Positions 17,194 through 27,153 are shown, counted from the first letter of the stretch. The stretch is 64,000 nt of DNA from Candidatus Methylophosphatis haderslevensis (GCA_016711925.1 JADJSA010000001.1:620001-684000), one strand, 5' to 3'. Made by a program: numbers and translations. The notes: generated by a model from the sequence alone, not told the origin.

Positions 17194-20000
17194 ATGAAGC
17201 GCATGCTATTCAACGCGACACAGGCAGAAGAACTCCGTGTCGCAATCGTGGACGGTCAGAAACTGATCGATCTCGATATCGAATCTGCCGCAAAGGAACA
17301 ACGCAAGAGCAACATCTACAAGGCTGTCATCACCCGTATCGAGCCCAGCCTGGAAGCGGCGTTCGTCGACTACGGCGCCGAACGGCACGGGTTTCTGCCG
17401 TTCAAGGAGGTATCCAGGTTCTATTTCCGGGAAGGGGTAGAACCTTCCAAGGCGACCATTCGCGATGCCCTGCGCGAAGGTCAGGAACTGATCGTCCAGG
17501 TAGAAAAAGACGAGCGCGGTAACAAGGGCGCTGCCCTGACCACCTTTATTTCCCTGGCTGGCCGCTACCTGGTGCTGATGCCCAACAACCCGCGCGGCGG
17601 CGGCGTGTCGCGGCGAGTCGAGGGCGACGATCGCGCCGAACTGCGCGAAGCGATGGATCAGCTCGAAGTGCCGCCAGGCATGAGCCTGATCGCCCGCACC
17701 GCCGGCATCGGCCGCAACGCCGAAGAACTGCAGTGGGATTTGAACTACCTGCTGCAACTCTGGCGGGCCATCGAGGGTGCGGCACAGGCGCAGGAAGGTG
17801 CGTTTCTGATCTACCAGGAGGGTAGCCTGGTGATCCGTGCGATCCGCGACTACTTCCAGCCGGACATCGGCGAAATCCTGATCGACACCGACGATGTGTT
17901 CGAGCAGGCCCAGCAGTTCATGGGGCACGTCATGCCGGCGACCGTCAACCGGATCAAGCGTTATCGCGACGACGTTCCGCTGTTCTCACGCTTTCAGATC
18001 GAACACCAGATTGAAACCGCATTCGGTCGCCAGGTCGAGCTGCCTTCGGGCGGCGCCGTGGTGATCGACCATACGGAAGCGCTTGTGGCCATCGACGTGA
18101 ACTCCGGCCGCGCCACCCGCGGCGCCGACATCGAGGAGACCGCGCTCAAGACCAACTGCGAAGCCGCCGACGAAATCGCGCGGCAGTTACGTCTGCGCGA
18201 CCTGGGCGGACTGATCGTCATCGATTTCATCGACATGGAAAGCAGCAAGAACCAGCGCGAGGTCGAAAATCGGCTGCGCGATGCCCTGCACCATGACCGT
18301 GCCCGCGTGCAGACCGGCAAGATCAGCCGCTTCGGCCTGATGGAACTGTCGCGCCAGCGCCTGCGGCCCGCGCTCGCCGAGACCAGCTACATCCCCTGCC
18401 CGCGCTGCTCCGGTACCGGGCATATCCGCAGCACCGAGTCGGCGGCGCTGCATATTCTTCGCATCCTGGAAGAGGAGGCGATGAAGGAAAACACCGGCGC
18501 CGTGCATGTTCAGATTCCGGTAGACGTCGCGACCTTCCTGCTGAACGAGAAGCGCGCCGACATTCAAACCATCGAACTGCGCCACAAAGTTAACGTATTG
18601 CTGATTCCCAATCAGCACATGGAAACCCCGTTCTATCAGTTGGCCCGTCTGCGCCACGACCAACTCAACCAGGAGGACATCGCGATTCCGTCCTACAAGA
18701 TGGTCGACGCGCCAGCAGACCCGACTTACCAGCCGCCATCGGCGCAAGCCGCGGAAGACCGGCCGCAGAGGATGGAGGCCGCGGTAAAGGGAATCCGCCC
18801 CGATCAACCTGCGCCGATCGTTGCGCCGCGCGCTGAAATCAGCCCGAGCCATCCGGTGGCGCGGGCGTCGCCCAACCGCCTGGAATCATGGAGAAAATCT
18901 TTGGCTGGTTTCGTGGCAACCGGAAGCCCGCGCCTGCCGCTGGCAGTGTTCAGGCCGAGCCTGCGGTCGCGCCGGCAAAGGCGGTTCAAGCGCCGCGGGG
19001 CGAACGACGAAATAGCCGCGGCGGACAACGCGGTGAACGACGCGACAGACCCGATCGACCCGAACCCCGCGCTACCGGCGGAGCGCGCAACGAAGCCGCC
19101 GAGGGCAGCCAGCGCAACGAACGTTCACCCAGGCCGCCCCGGCCAGAAAGAAGCGAACGCGGCGAACGCCCCGAGCGGAGCGAAAATTCGCGCCAGCAGA
19201 ACCGTCCGCCGCGGGAGCCCCGGGAACCGCGCGAGCCGCGGGAAGGCCGCGAGCCACGCGAAACGCGGGCGCCGCGCGAAGCACGCGAACCGCGCGCCCC
19301 GTCCGAGTTGATCGCGGCCAGCCCGCTGCTTGGCGAGGCTGCCGGCCCGGCGTCCGCGCCGCCGCAATCGACCGAACCGCCCGCTGAAGGCGGACAGCGA
19401 AGCCGCCGCGGACGGCGCGGCCGACGCAACGGCGAGCGGGGCGAGCGCCCAACCACGGAAAACGCCGTCACCAGCGAAGCGGAAACCGGACTGGCCGACG
19501 CCGCGTCGCCGCTGTCTGGGGAAATGCCTGCAACCGCGCGCATCGCCCCGGCGGAGGAAACCTTTGCCCCGGTCGCCGTCGGAGAAGCCGTCGCGGTACC
19601 GATCGAACCGCTGCCTCGCCCGGATTTCGTCTCGGCGCCGCTGCCGGTGCCCGTTTCCCAAGACGAAGCCGGAATCCACGCGCCGTCCGGCATCGGCATG
19701 GAAAACGCAGCCAAGGACGCTCCTGAAGCCGTTCCGACTCCGGCCCCGACACCGGTTGCCGCGGAATCTGGCGACCCGGCCAGTGGCGGCGACAAGGCCG
19801 CAGTGGCCGAAGTGCCAGCGGCACCGATCAACCTGGATGCGGTTCTCGAGGCCAGCGGCCTCGTCCTGGTTCAGACCGATCCGGCACGCAGCACCCAGCC
19901 ATCGACCCAGGAATCGCCGCCGCCCATTCTCGGCCGTCGACCCCGACCGCCCGTGACGATCGCCGATGAGCCACTGCAGCAGGTGGAAACACAGAAGTAA
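17194..20000 (+). CDS. rne: Ribonuclease E, split by an apparent 1-base deletion before the C-terminal tail
   Basis: Main mRNA-decay and rRNA-processing endonuclease. The frame from ATG 17194 encodes the S1 domain (about 37-120), the catalytic Asp regions (VAIDVNSGRATRG, IVIDFIDMES) and the zinc-link CPRC at C402/C405. Near 18836-18860 the true tail moves to another frame: that frame reads EPSGGAGVAQPPGI, then MEKIFGWFRG from 18888, an Arg/Glu/Pro-rich scaffold and the conserved end (NLDAVLEASGLVLVQ ... PLQQVETQK) to 20000. Reading on in the first frame gives a low-quality end at 19311 (705 aa). Restoring one C in the CCC at 18843-18845 would join both parts into about 930 aa. Since rne is normally vital, an error in the sequence is the simplest reading. 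Confidence 0.88.
19206..19307 (+). repeat. Low-complexity Arg/Glu/Pro repeat in the RNase E tail
   Basis: In the tail frame this segment reads as imperfect repeats of the tri- and tetrapeptides PRE and REPR (for example PREPREPREPREGREPRE). The basic, disordered stretch is typical of the RNA-binding part of RNase E scaffolds. Repeats of this sort are also prone to slippage. Confidence 0.7.
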
Positions 20001-20665
20001 GCGAACTGCCGAGCGCCGAATCGAAAAGGGTCGCGTACGCCGCGGCCCTTTGTTCGTCACAGCGCTGCATCTTGTGCTCCGGGCGATGCCTGGAGAGCCA
20101 ATATCCATGCGGGTTCCAGGCATCTTTGGAGCCGGCGGGTCCGAGTCGCGGCCGGTTTGCCGGGGTGCGGGGCCTACGTCTGTCGCGCAGCAACGCGTCT
20201 ACCAGACCCTGTGAGGCGTTTTCGACCATGTCGACAACCGCCTCGAAGCCAGCCTCACCACCGTAATAGGGGTCCGGCACCTCGTCGATCTTGATCCCGG
20301 AGGCGTAGCTCAGGAACAGCTTGACTTTGGCTTGATACACCGGCGGGCACATCTCGAGCAGATTCGCCAGGTTCTCGCGATCCATTGCGAGCACTAGATC
20401 GGAAGTGGCGAAATCGTCGCGGCGCACCTTTCGCGCGCGCAGGTCGGCAATCGGGTAACCGCGGCGCCCCGCTGCCGCAACTGCGCGGCGATCCGGCGGC
20501 TCGCCGGCATGATAAGCGTGCGTACCTGCAGAATCGACTTTAATTACATCAGCCAACTCATTCTTTTTAAGAATTTCTTTGACGACGCCTTCCGGCAATC
20601 GGCGAACGGCAGATGTTGCCCATACAAACCAGCAAAATCTTGCGCACAAGGGGCTCGGTCATCAT
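19828..20665 (-). pseudogene. Low-molecular-weight protein tyrosine phosphatase, frameshifted, with a REP-derived C-terminal extension
   Basis: The start overlaps the uvrB stop (ATGATGA at 20662-20665) and reads into VLFVCMGNICRSP-type active-site sequence (KILLVCMGNICRSPIA). The frame then breaks. Removing one base from the doubled C at 20592-20593 restores the family continuation AEGVVKEILKK, VDSAGTHAYHAG and the DPYYGG aspartate loop. After the expected end (about 155 aa) the frame has no stop. It runs through a REP palindrome, which encodes WNPHGYWLS, and about 170 bases antisense to the rne tail, ending at 19828. The enzyme class is certain. Whether the gene is truly broken or mis-sequenced is not. 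Confidence 0.82.
20085..20124. repeat. REP-like palindrome, copy A
   Basis: Perfect 10-base stems GATGCCTGGA and TCCAGGCATC enclose a 20-base centre that includes AGCCAATATCCATGCGG. The same centre occurs in copies at 26.27 kb and, changed, at 44.49 kb. It lies just past the rne stop and could act as a transcript-end hairpin. Confidence 0.75.
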
Positions 20666-22740
20666 GGAGTCCCGTGCTGGTCAGCGCCGAACGCATGCTG
20701 GCGAAGGCGAAACAGTTCATCGCGCGACTGCGCTGCTTTCTCGAACTCCAGATTCTTCGCAAATTCGATCATTTCCCGTTCCAAGCGCTTGATTTCCCTA
20801 CCAAGATCGCGCTCGCTCATGGCTTCGTAGCGGGCTGTTTCCGACGCAACCATCCGGTCGTCCTCAACTTCATCCGCATTATAAACACCATCTATTATGT
20901 CTTTGATTCGTTTTACGACTCCCGTTGGCACAATTCCGTTCGCGGCATTGAATGCAAGCTGCTTGTTGCGCCGCCGTTCGGTTTCGCCGATCGCTGCCCG
21001 CATCGACTCGGTCATTGTGTCGGCGTAGAGAATCGCCATGCCGTTCAGGTGGCGCGCCGCGCGACCGATCGTCTGGATCAGACTGCGAACCGACCGGAGA
21101 AAGCCTTCCTTGTCCGCATCGAGAATGGCGACAAGAGACACTTCTGGAATATCAATGCCTTCTCGCAGCAAGTTAATCCCGACTAGCACATCGAATTCGC
21201 CCAGCCGGAGGTCGCGAATGATCTCGACCCGTTCAACGGTATCGATGTCCGAGTGCAGATAGCGCACCCGCACGCCGTTTTCCGCCAGATATTCGGTCAG
21301 ATCTTCAGCCAGCCGCTTGGTCAGCGTGGTAATCAGCACCCGCTCGTTCTTTGCGACCCGCAGCTTGATCTCCCCCAGCACGTCGTCAACCTGCGTCAGC
21401 GCCGGGCGGACCTCGACCTGCGGATCGACCAACCCGGTCGGGCGCACGAGTTGTTCGACCACCTGCCCCTGATGGTCCCTTTCATAGTTCGCCGGGGTTG
21501 CCGACACGAAAACCGTCTGCGGCATCAAGCGCTCGAATTCGTCGAAGCGCAACGGCCGGTTGTCCAGTGCGGACGGCAGCCGAAAGCCATAGTCGACCAG
21601 GTTCTGTTTGCGCGACATGTCGCCCTTGAACATGCCGCCGATCTGCGGAACGGTGACATGCGATTCATCGATGAACATCAGCGCATCACGCGGCAGGTAA
21701 TCGATCAGCGTCGGCGGCGGTTCGCCGGCGGAGCGGCCGGACAGGTGACGCGAGTAGTTTTCGATGCCCTTGCAGAAGCCCAGTTCGGTGAGCATTTCGA
21801 GGTCGAAACGGGTGCGCTGTTCGATCCGCTGCGCCTCGAGCAGCTTCTGCTGGGAAACGAACCAGTCAATGCGCTCGCGCAATTCGATCTTGATTGCGTC
21901 GGTGGCGCGCAGAACGGTGTCGCGCGGCGTCACGTAGTGGCTGGACGGATACACGGTGAAGCGGGCGAGTTTCTGCTTCTGGTGCCCTGTGAGCGGATCG
22001 AACAACGTCAGGTGCTCGATCTCATCGTCGAACAGCTCGACGCGCAGTGCCAGTTCGGCGTTCTCGGCGGGAAAGATGTCCAGCACGTCGCCGCGCACCC
22101 GGAACACGCCGCGCTTGAACTCGATGTCGTTGCGCAGATACTGCATCGACGTCAACCGGCGGATGATGTCGCGCTGTGCCAGTCGTTCGCCTTCGCGCAG
22201 ATGTAGAACCATGCTGTGGTAGTCAACAGGATCACCGATGCCGTAGATCGCCGACACAGAGGCCACGATCACGCAGTCGCGCCGTTCCATCAGGCTCTTG
22301 GTGGCCGACAGTCGCATCTGCTCGATATGTTCGTTGATCGCCGAGTCCTTCTCGATGAACAGGTCGCGCGACGGTACGTACGCTTCCGGCTGATAGTAGT
22401 CGTAATAGGAAACGAAATACTCGACTGCGTTTTCCGGGAAGAACTCGCGAAACTCGGCGTAGAGCTGGGCGGCAAGTGTCTTGTTCGGCGCCATCACGAT
22501 GGCCGGTCTGCCGGTGCGCGCGATCACGTTGGCCATCGTGTAGGTCTTGCCGGAACCGGTCACCCCGAGCAGGGTCTGGAACGACAGGCCGTCGTCGATT
22601 CCCTCGATGAGCTTGGCGATCGCCTCCGGCTGATCGCCGGCCGGCTGGAACGGCTGATGCAATCGCCATGGACTGTTCTCGAACGTCGCCACCGGCACCG
22701 CCGGGACGTGGATCGGCGCGCGATCCGACAGGTTCGCCAT
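20662..22740 (-). CDS. uvrB: Excinuclease ABC subunit B
   Basis: Damage-verification helicase of nucleotide-excision repair. 692 aa, with Walker A GVTGSGKTYTMAN, the beta-hairpin region YYDYYQPEAYVP, DESHVT helicase motif, and a C-terminal UVR motif (about 640-675) that binds UvrC. It is intact. ATG at 22740 gives a slightly extended N-terminus before WRLHQPFQPAGDQPEAI. It is divergent from the aminotransferase gene. Confidence 0.97.
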   Translation of the reverse strand: MANLSDRAPIHVPAVPVATFENSPWRLHQPFQPAGDQPEAIAKLIEGIDDGLSFQTLLGVTGSGKTYTMANVIARTGRPAIVMAPNKTLAAQLYAEFREFFPENAVEYFVSYYDYYQPEAYVPSRDLFIEKDSAINEHIEQMRLSATKSLMERRDCVIVASVSAIYGIGDPVDYHSMVLHLREGERLAQRDIIRRLTSMQYLRNDIEFKRGVFRVRGDVLDIFPAENAELALRVELFDDEIEHLTLFDPLTGHQKQKLARFTVYPSSHYVTPRDTVLRATDAIKIELRERIDWFVSQQKLLEAQRIEQRTRFDLEMLTELGFCKGIENYSRHLSGRSAGEPPPTLIDYLPRDALMFIDESHVTVPQIGGMFKGDMSRKQNLVDYGFRLPSALDNRPLRFDEFERLMPQTVFVSATPANYERDHQGQVVEQLVRPTGLVDPQVEVRPALTQVDDVLGEIKLRVAKNERVLITTLTKRLAEDLTEYLAENGVRVRYLHSDIDTVERVEIIRDLRLGEFDVLVGINLLREGIDIPEVSLVAILDADKEGFLRSVRSLIQTIGRAARHLNGMAILYADTMTESMRAAIGETERRRNKQLAFNAANGIVPTGVVKRIKDIIDGVYNADEVEDDRMVASETARYEAMSERDLGREIKRLEREMIEFAKNLEFEKAAQSRDELFRLRQHAFGADQHGTP

Positions 22741-22873
22741 GGTAAGATTTCCCGTTGTCTCGATCGCCCGACCGGAGCCTTTCCGGAGCGAGGCAAACGC
22801 AGATTATTCCGCAAATCGCGGCGCCCGGCTCAGCATTCGCCGCCGCCGCCAACACAGGCAATCCGGAGCGTCC

Positions 22874-24082
22874 ATGTCCTCTTCGATTTTCGCCGCGGTG
22901 GAAATGGCCCCGCGCGACCCCATCCTCGGACTCACCGAGGCGTTCAACGGCGACAGTCGGCCGAACAAGGTCAACCTCGGGGTCGGCGTGTATTACGACG
23001 ACAACGGCAAAATTCCTTTGCTGGCTGCCGTGCGCGCCGCGGAGAAAGCCCGGCTCGAAGCCGCACCGGCACGCGGCTATCAGCCGATCGAAGGGCTCGG
23101 CGCCTACAACCAGTCAGTGCAGAATCTGGTGTTCGGCAAGGAATTGTCGCTCCTCGCTGAAGGCAGGGTACTGACCATCGAGGCCCTGGGTGGCACCGGT
23201 GCGCTGAAGGTCGGCGCCGACTACCTGAGACGGCTGCTGCCGTCGTCCGCAGTCTATATCAGCGACCCGAGTTGGGAGAATCACCGCGCGCTGTTCGAGT
23301 TCGCCGGATTCAACGTCGAAAGTTACCCGTATTACGACGCCGCCACGCGCGGCGTGCGTTTCGACGCAATGAAGTCCTGCCTTGCCGGATTGCCCGCCGG
23401 CTCGATTGTCGTGCTCCACGCCTGCTGTCACAACCCGACCGGCGCCGACCTCGGCGAAGCGCAGTGGAGAGAGGTCGTTGCGACGATGCGTGAGCGGAAA
23501 CTGGTTGCGTTCATCGACATGGCCTACCAGGGTTTTGCCGACGGGATCGAACCCGACGGGATGGCGGTCCGCTTGTTCGCGGAGTCGGGATTGCCGTTCC
23601 TGGTATCGAGCTCGTTCTCGAAGTCGTTCTCGCTTTATGGCGAACGTGTCGGCGCCCTGTCGATCGTCACCGCCAGCAAGGACGAAGCCGCCCGCGTGCT
23701 GTCGCAGGTCAAGCGCGTGATCCGTACCAACTACTCCAACCCGCCGACCCACGGCGGCGCCATCGTTGCGGCAGTCCTGGCAAGCGCGGATCTGCGCGCA
23801 ATGTGGGAAGGCGAACTGGCGGGCATGCGCGAGCGCATCCGCACCATGCGCAGCAGCCTGGTAGATCAGCTCAAGGCGCAGGGTGTGGCACAGGATTTCT
23901 CCTTCGTCACGCGCCAGCGCGGCATGTTCTCCTATACCGGCTTGAACACTGCGCAGGTCGACAGGCTCAAAAGCGAGTTCGGAATCTACGCCGTCGGCAC
24001 GGGCCGGATTTGTCTTGCGGCGCTCAATTCGCGCAACCTGCCGTATGTCGCCGCGGCGATCGGCAGCGTTCTCAAAGGCTGA
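22874..24082 (+). CDS. tyrB: Aromatic-amino-acid / aspartate aminotransferase (class I)
   Basis: PLP enzyme that transfers amino groups between aspartate or aromatic amino acids and 2-oxoglutarate. The frame is open upstream, but ATG at 22874 (MSSSIFAAVEMAPRDPILGL) has CGGAG upstream and gives 402 aa, the family length. The PLP-binding Lys is in SSSFSKSFSLYGERVG, and HACCHNPTGADL and NYSNPPTHGG are other active-site segments. Discrimination between TyrB and AspC is not secure from sequence alone. Confidence 0.9.
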   Translation: MSSSIFAAVEMAPRDPILGLTEAFNGDSRPNKVNLGVGVYYDDNGKIPLLAAVRAAEKARLEAAPARGYQPIEGLGAYNQSVQNLVFGKELSLLAEGRVLTIEALGGTGALKVGADYLRRLLPSSAVYISDPSWENHRALFEFAGFNVESYPYYDAATRGVRFDAMKSCLAGLPAGSIVVLHACCHNPTGADLGEAQWREVVATMRERKLVAFIDMAYQGFADGIEPDGMAVRLFAESGLPFLVSSSFSKSFSLYGERVGALSIVTASKDEAARVLSQVKRVIRTNYSNPPTHGGAIVAAVLASADLRAMWEGELAGMRERIRTMRSSLVDQLKAQGVAQDFSFVTRQRGMFSYTGLNTAQVDRLKSEFGIYAVGTGRICLAALNSRNLPYVAAAIGSVLKG

Positions 24083-24172
24083 CGATCCCGATCACTGCGC
24101 CACCCGAGACCCCGCGGCGCCGCCTGCCCGCCCGCTCCGACAAGCGATCGCCCGGGAACCTCATCCCGCGCA

Positions 24173-26059
24173 TCAGCGACCCTGTGCGTCAGCGCCTGCC
24201 TGGGCGTCGTCCCCAGTCTGCGCCGGGGCGCCGCGCCGCCGCGCAGCGAGCATCGGATCGGCCAGGCTGCCGCTGATGACGACCGGCACATTGACCTGAT
24301 TCGCTGAACCCCGCAGTTGTACGTCCATCACACCGTCGATCTTGCCACCGGCCTGGTGCAGGTAACCCGCTGTGCTCATCACGCCGGAACTGCCGCGAAG
24401 GCCGGACAAGCGCCAGTTGCCGGGATCGAGGGAAATGCTGCCACTGAAATCCTCGAGTTTCGTGGCACCGCCGCGTATCGGGTTGTCCGAGCGCGTGCGT
24501 ACCGCTTCCACGAGGTCGAACCCCTCGAGCGAACCCCGATCGAGTGTAAAGGTGCCGCCACCCGAAACGGCGCGGCCGGCAGATTCGAAGCTGGGGGCGT
24601 TGGCCCGCAGGGTAATCTTGCCGCTCACGTCTCCCTGGACGCGCGCCGCCGGTTCGACCAGCGCCAACAGCCGCTGCAGATTCATCCGCGCGTAACTCGC
24701 CTGCGTCGACAGCGCCACCTGCTGCTGCCAATCGACAGTTGCCGAGCCAGTGATCGTCCCGCCCAGCGCGCGCAGCACAAACTTGTCGATGCGCAATGCG
24801 TTCCGGTTCAGCAGCCCCTCGGCTTCGATGGATTCGACCGCTACGCCGCCGCGCCACGGCATGCGCCAGCCTCCGCTGGTCAGGTTCAGCTTCAGGCTGA
24901 CAGGCGGCTGCGGTTGTCCCGTCAGGCGCAGGGTATCGTCCTTGCTGCGCAGACTGATCTCGCTGATCCGCGTATCGGGCGTCAATTCAATCGTGCCAGA
25001 TATGCCCTCGAGGCTCAGGCCGGCAATCGAAACCATGGCGTCCTCGATGGCGACCTCCTGGACCGCGATCGAATCGCCCGCAGGCAACCGGCGGGAATCG
25101 AGCAAGGCCAGCACCGCCCTCTGGTCGATCAACGGTCGCTCGAGCACGATAGTTCCGAGACGCCATTTGTCGCTGAAGAGCGATAGCGGCGACGGCAACA
25201 CGCGCACCGAGCCCAGAACCACCCCCTTCTCGCCGTCCAACCGGACGCGCTCCAAGGTGACCCCGGGACGCGGGGTCAGCGCAAAGCGAATCTCGCCGAT
25301 CGTCACCGCCTGGCCGAGCCAGAGCGAGGCACGTTCCTCGACTTGAGGCCGAAAGCGATCATACGGGAAGACCACCATGGCAAGTACGGCGAGCGCCGCC
25401 AGACCGAGCAGCGCCGCAATCAGCCGCGACGGCCAACCCATGCGCGGCTCCGACGCAACGCCCCGACGGATCGGTTTTATCCGTACCTTGGCCGGCGCGC
25501 GCGGCAGCTCCGGCACCCGAGCCGGCTCGGGCTCCGGCGGCTGCGGAGGAGCGGGCGCCGCAGACGCCTCAACGGGTCTTGGCGCGCCAAACCAGCGCCG
25601 CCAGAACGGCACCTGCGGCGCCAGACGCAGGGAAACCGGAGGTTCCGCAGCGGACATGGGCTCCGGCGCCGGCAATGCTTCTTCAACGCTCGGCTCTGGC
25701 ACCTCAGGCCAGCGCGATGGTTCCGGCAATGCCGACTCGAGTTGCGGCGGCAGGGAAACCGGCGGCATCTCGGCGGGAATCGGACTGGCCTGCGCCTCGC
25801 CCTCCGGCGCACTGGCCGCATCGATCCCGCGCCGGACGCGGTTCTCCTCGATCGTCTCGACGAAGCCGCCGCGCACCAGTTCCGCCAATGATGCGCGCAA
25901 AAAACCGCCGTCGCCGAGCTTCTTCGTCAGGTCGGCTACCGTCGCCACGCCATCGACCAGAATGAGCACGTTGCGCAGATTGCGCTGCACCAGGCGGGTT
26001 CGCTGCACAAGGGCGCGCTCGCCTTCCGGGGTCTTGCAATATATCTGTTCATCGGTCAT
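24173..26059 (-). CDS. AsmA-family membrane-anchored protein with an N-terminal cytoplasmic domain
   Basis: Large protein (about 628 aa from ATG 26059; a TTG at 26119 would add 20 residues). Residues about 1-75 form a compact helical domain (ILVDGVATVADLTKKL, FLRASLAELVRGGFVE) that looks like a winged-helix fold. A Pro/Ala/Glu-rich linker and a transmembrane helix (LIAALLGLAALAVLAMVVF) follow, then a periplasmic AsmA-type beta repeat region with VTIGEIRFALTPRPGVTLERV. AsmA proteins are linked to outer-membrane assembly and lipid transport. The cytoplasmic domain ahead of the anchor is the unusual part. Not in an obvious operon. Confidence 0.75.
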   Translation of the reverse strand: MTDEQIYCKTPEGERALVQRTRLVQRNLRNVLILVDGVATVADLTKKLGDGGFLRASLAELVRGGFVETIEENRVRRGIDAASAPEGEAQASPIPAEMPPVSLPPQLESALPEPSRWPEVPEPSVEEALPAPEPMSAAEPPVSLRLAPQVPFWRRWFGAPRPVEASAAPAPPQPPEPEPARVPELPRAPAKVRIKPIRRGVASEPRMGWPSRLIAALLGLAALAVLAMVVFPYDRFRPQVEERASLWLGQAVTIGEIRFALTPRPGVTLERVRLDGEKGVVLGSVRVLPSPLSLFSDKWRLGTIVLERPLIDQRAVLALLDSRRLPAGDSIAVQEVAIEDAMVSIAGLSLEGISGTIELTPDTRISEISLRSKDDTLRLTGQPQPPVSLKLNLTSGGWRMPWRGGVAVESIEAEGLLNRNALRIDKFVLRALGGTITGSATVDWQQQVALSTQASYARMNLQRLLALVEPAARVQGDVSGKITLRANAPSFESAGRAVSGGGTFTLDRGSLEGFDLVEAVRTRSDNPIRGGATKLEDFSGSISLDPGNWRLSGLRGSSGVMSTAGYLHQAGGKIDGVMDVQLRGSANQVNVPVVISGSLADPMLAARRRGAPAQTGDDAQAGADAQGR

Positions 26060-26110
26060 GACGATATTGTGCGCGATTGCGCGGCTTTTGGGGTCTGGCC
26101 CGCGCTCGGC

Positions 26111-26139
26111 TTGACTCAACGTAACGAGTTGTCTAACAT
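26111..26139 (+). promoter_or_regulatory. Sigma-70 promoter of tRNA-Asn
   Basis: TTGACT (26111-26116), a 17-base spacer and TAACAT (26134-26139) match the housekeeping consensus closely. They lie 15 bases before the tRNA, as expected for a stable-RNA promoter. Confidence 0.7.
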
Positions 26140-26154
26140 TCGCGCCTCACCGAT

Positions 26155-26230
26155 TCCCCGATAGCTCAGTTGGTAGAGCGCCGGACTGTTAATCCGTAGG
26201 TCCCTGGTTCGAGCCCAGGTCGGGGAGCCA
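26155..26230 (+). tRNA. tRNA-Asn (anticodon GTT)
   Basis: A 76-base cloverleaf with acceptor arm TCCCCGA paired to TCGGGGA, discriminator G and an encoded CCA at 26228-26230. The D arm is GCTCAGTTGGTAGAGC, the anticodon GTT is at 26188-26190, and the T arm carries GGTTCGAGCC. It has its own promoter and is followed 38 bases later by a REP-like palindrome. Confidence 0.97.
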
Positions 26231-26268
26231 AGATGCAAGGTCTTGGCGAATTTTCGCGGCCCGCAGGG

Positions 26269-26312
26269 GATGCCCTGAGAGCCAATATCCATGCGGGTTC
26301 CAGGGTGGCATC
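26269..26312. repeat. REP-like palindrome, copy B
   Basis: The centre AGCCAATATCCATGCGGG is identical to copy A, flanked by GATGCC and GGCATC arms; the inner stem is imperfect by an inserted ACC. It lies downstream of tRNA-Asn and beyond the VIT gene's end, the typical extragenic site for such elements. Confidence 0.7.
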
Positions 26313-26451
26313 AGGGGCGTGGGCAAGTGTCCGCGCAGCGCTTTTTTGCGGCCGATGGCGGTCGCATCCATCCCACGGGCAGCGAAATCGATCTCCCATG
26401 AGCGGCCCCTTGCCGCCGTTGCGCCCGGTGGGGAGGATGCGCTTCCGAACG

Positions 26452-27153
26452 TCAGACCACGGCGCCGAACAGCGCACCGACGCCCGCGGTGATCGCCATC
26501 GCCAGCGCACCCCAGAAGGTGACGCGCGATGCGCCGGGCAGCATACCGGCACCGCCGACCCGCGCGGCGACGCCACCCAATGCGGCCAGGAAGACCAGCG
26601 ACGTTCCCGACACCCAAGGAATCAAGTGCTGCTCCGGCGCCACGGCCGCGACGGCCAGCGGCAGCATTGCGCCGACCGCGAAGCTGGCGGCGGAGGCCAG
26701 CGCGGCTTGAATCGGCCGAGCGGCGAGCGCCTCGGATATGCCGAGCTCATCGCGTGCGTGGGCGCCGAGGGCATCGTGCTCCATGAGCTGCCCCGCCACC
26801 TGTTCGGCCAATGCCCGGTCAAGCCCCCGGGCGACGTAGATGGCCGTCAGTTCACGTCGTTCCGCAGCGGGATCGGCTTCCAGTTCGGCCCGCTCGCGCG
26901 CAAGATCGGCCTTCTCGGTGTCGGCCTGGGAATGAACCGACACGTATTCGCCCGCGGCCATCGACATGGCACCAGCGGCAAGCCCCGCAATGCCGGTGAC
27001 TATGAGGTTCGCGTGGCTAGCACTGGCGGCAGCCACGCCGACCAGGAGACTGGCCGTGGAGACGATGCCGTCGTTGGCGCCGAGCACGGCGGCGCGCAGC
27101 CAGCCGATGCGGTCCGTGCGGTGCCGTTCGGTATGGCGGCGCGGCGATATCAT
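26452..27153 (-). CDS. VIT1/CCC1-family (DUF125) membrane transporter
   Basis: 233-aa inner-membrane protein of the VIT/CCC1 iron- and manganese-transporter family. It begins MISPRRHTERHRTDRIGWLR, followed by AAVLGANDGIVSTASLLVGV, the family's first transmembrane segment. A second helix with AAGAMSMAAGEYVSV follows, then a Glu-rich cytosolic metal-binding region (about 90-150) and three C-terminal helices. ATG at 27153 is preferred over an upstream start. Metal specificity cannot be read off. Confidence 0.85.
   Translation of the reverse strand: MISPRRHTERHRTDRIGWLRAAVLGANDGIVSTASLLVGVAAASASHANLIVTGIAGLAAGAMSMAAGEYVSVHSQADTEKADLARERAELEADPAAERRELTAIYVARGLDRALAEQVAGQLMEHDALGAHARDELGISEALAARPIQAALASAASFAVGAMLPLAVAAVAPEQHLIPWVSGTSLVFLAALGGVAARVGGAGMLPGASRVTFWGALAMAITAGVGALFGAVV

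Noticed and set aside
18880..18905. Programmed -1 frameshift in rne
   Set aside because: The tGGAGAAAATC stretch does not form a standard X-XXY-YYZ slippery site in the incoming frame, and no strong downstream hairpin was recognised.
18888..20000. Separate gene starting MEKIFGWFRG
   Set aside because: Its sequence is the conserved C-terminal tail of betaproteobacterial RNase E, so it is part of rne in a shifted frame.
26335..26355. Terminator at the T-run in GCGCTTTTTTGCGG after tRNA-Asn
   Set aside because: The flanking bases do not form a stable stem before the T-run; REP copy B is a better hairpin but lacks a T-tract.
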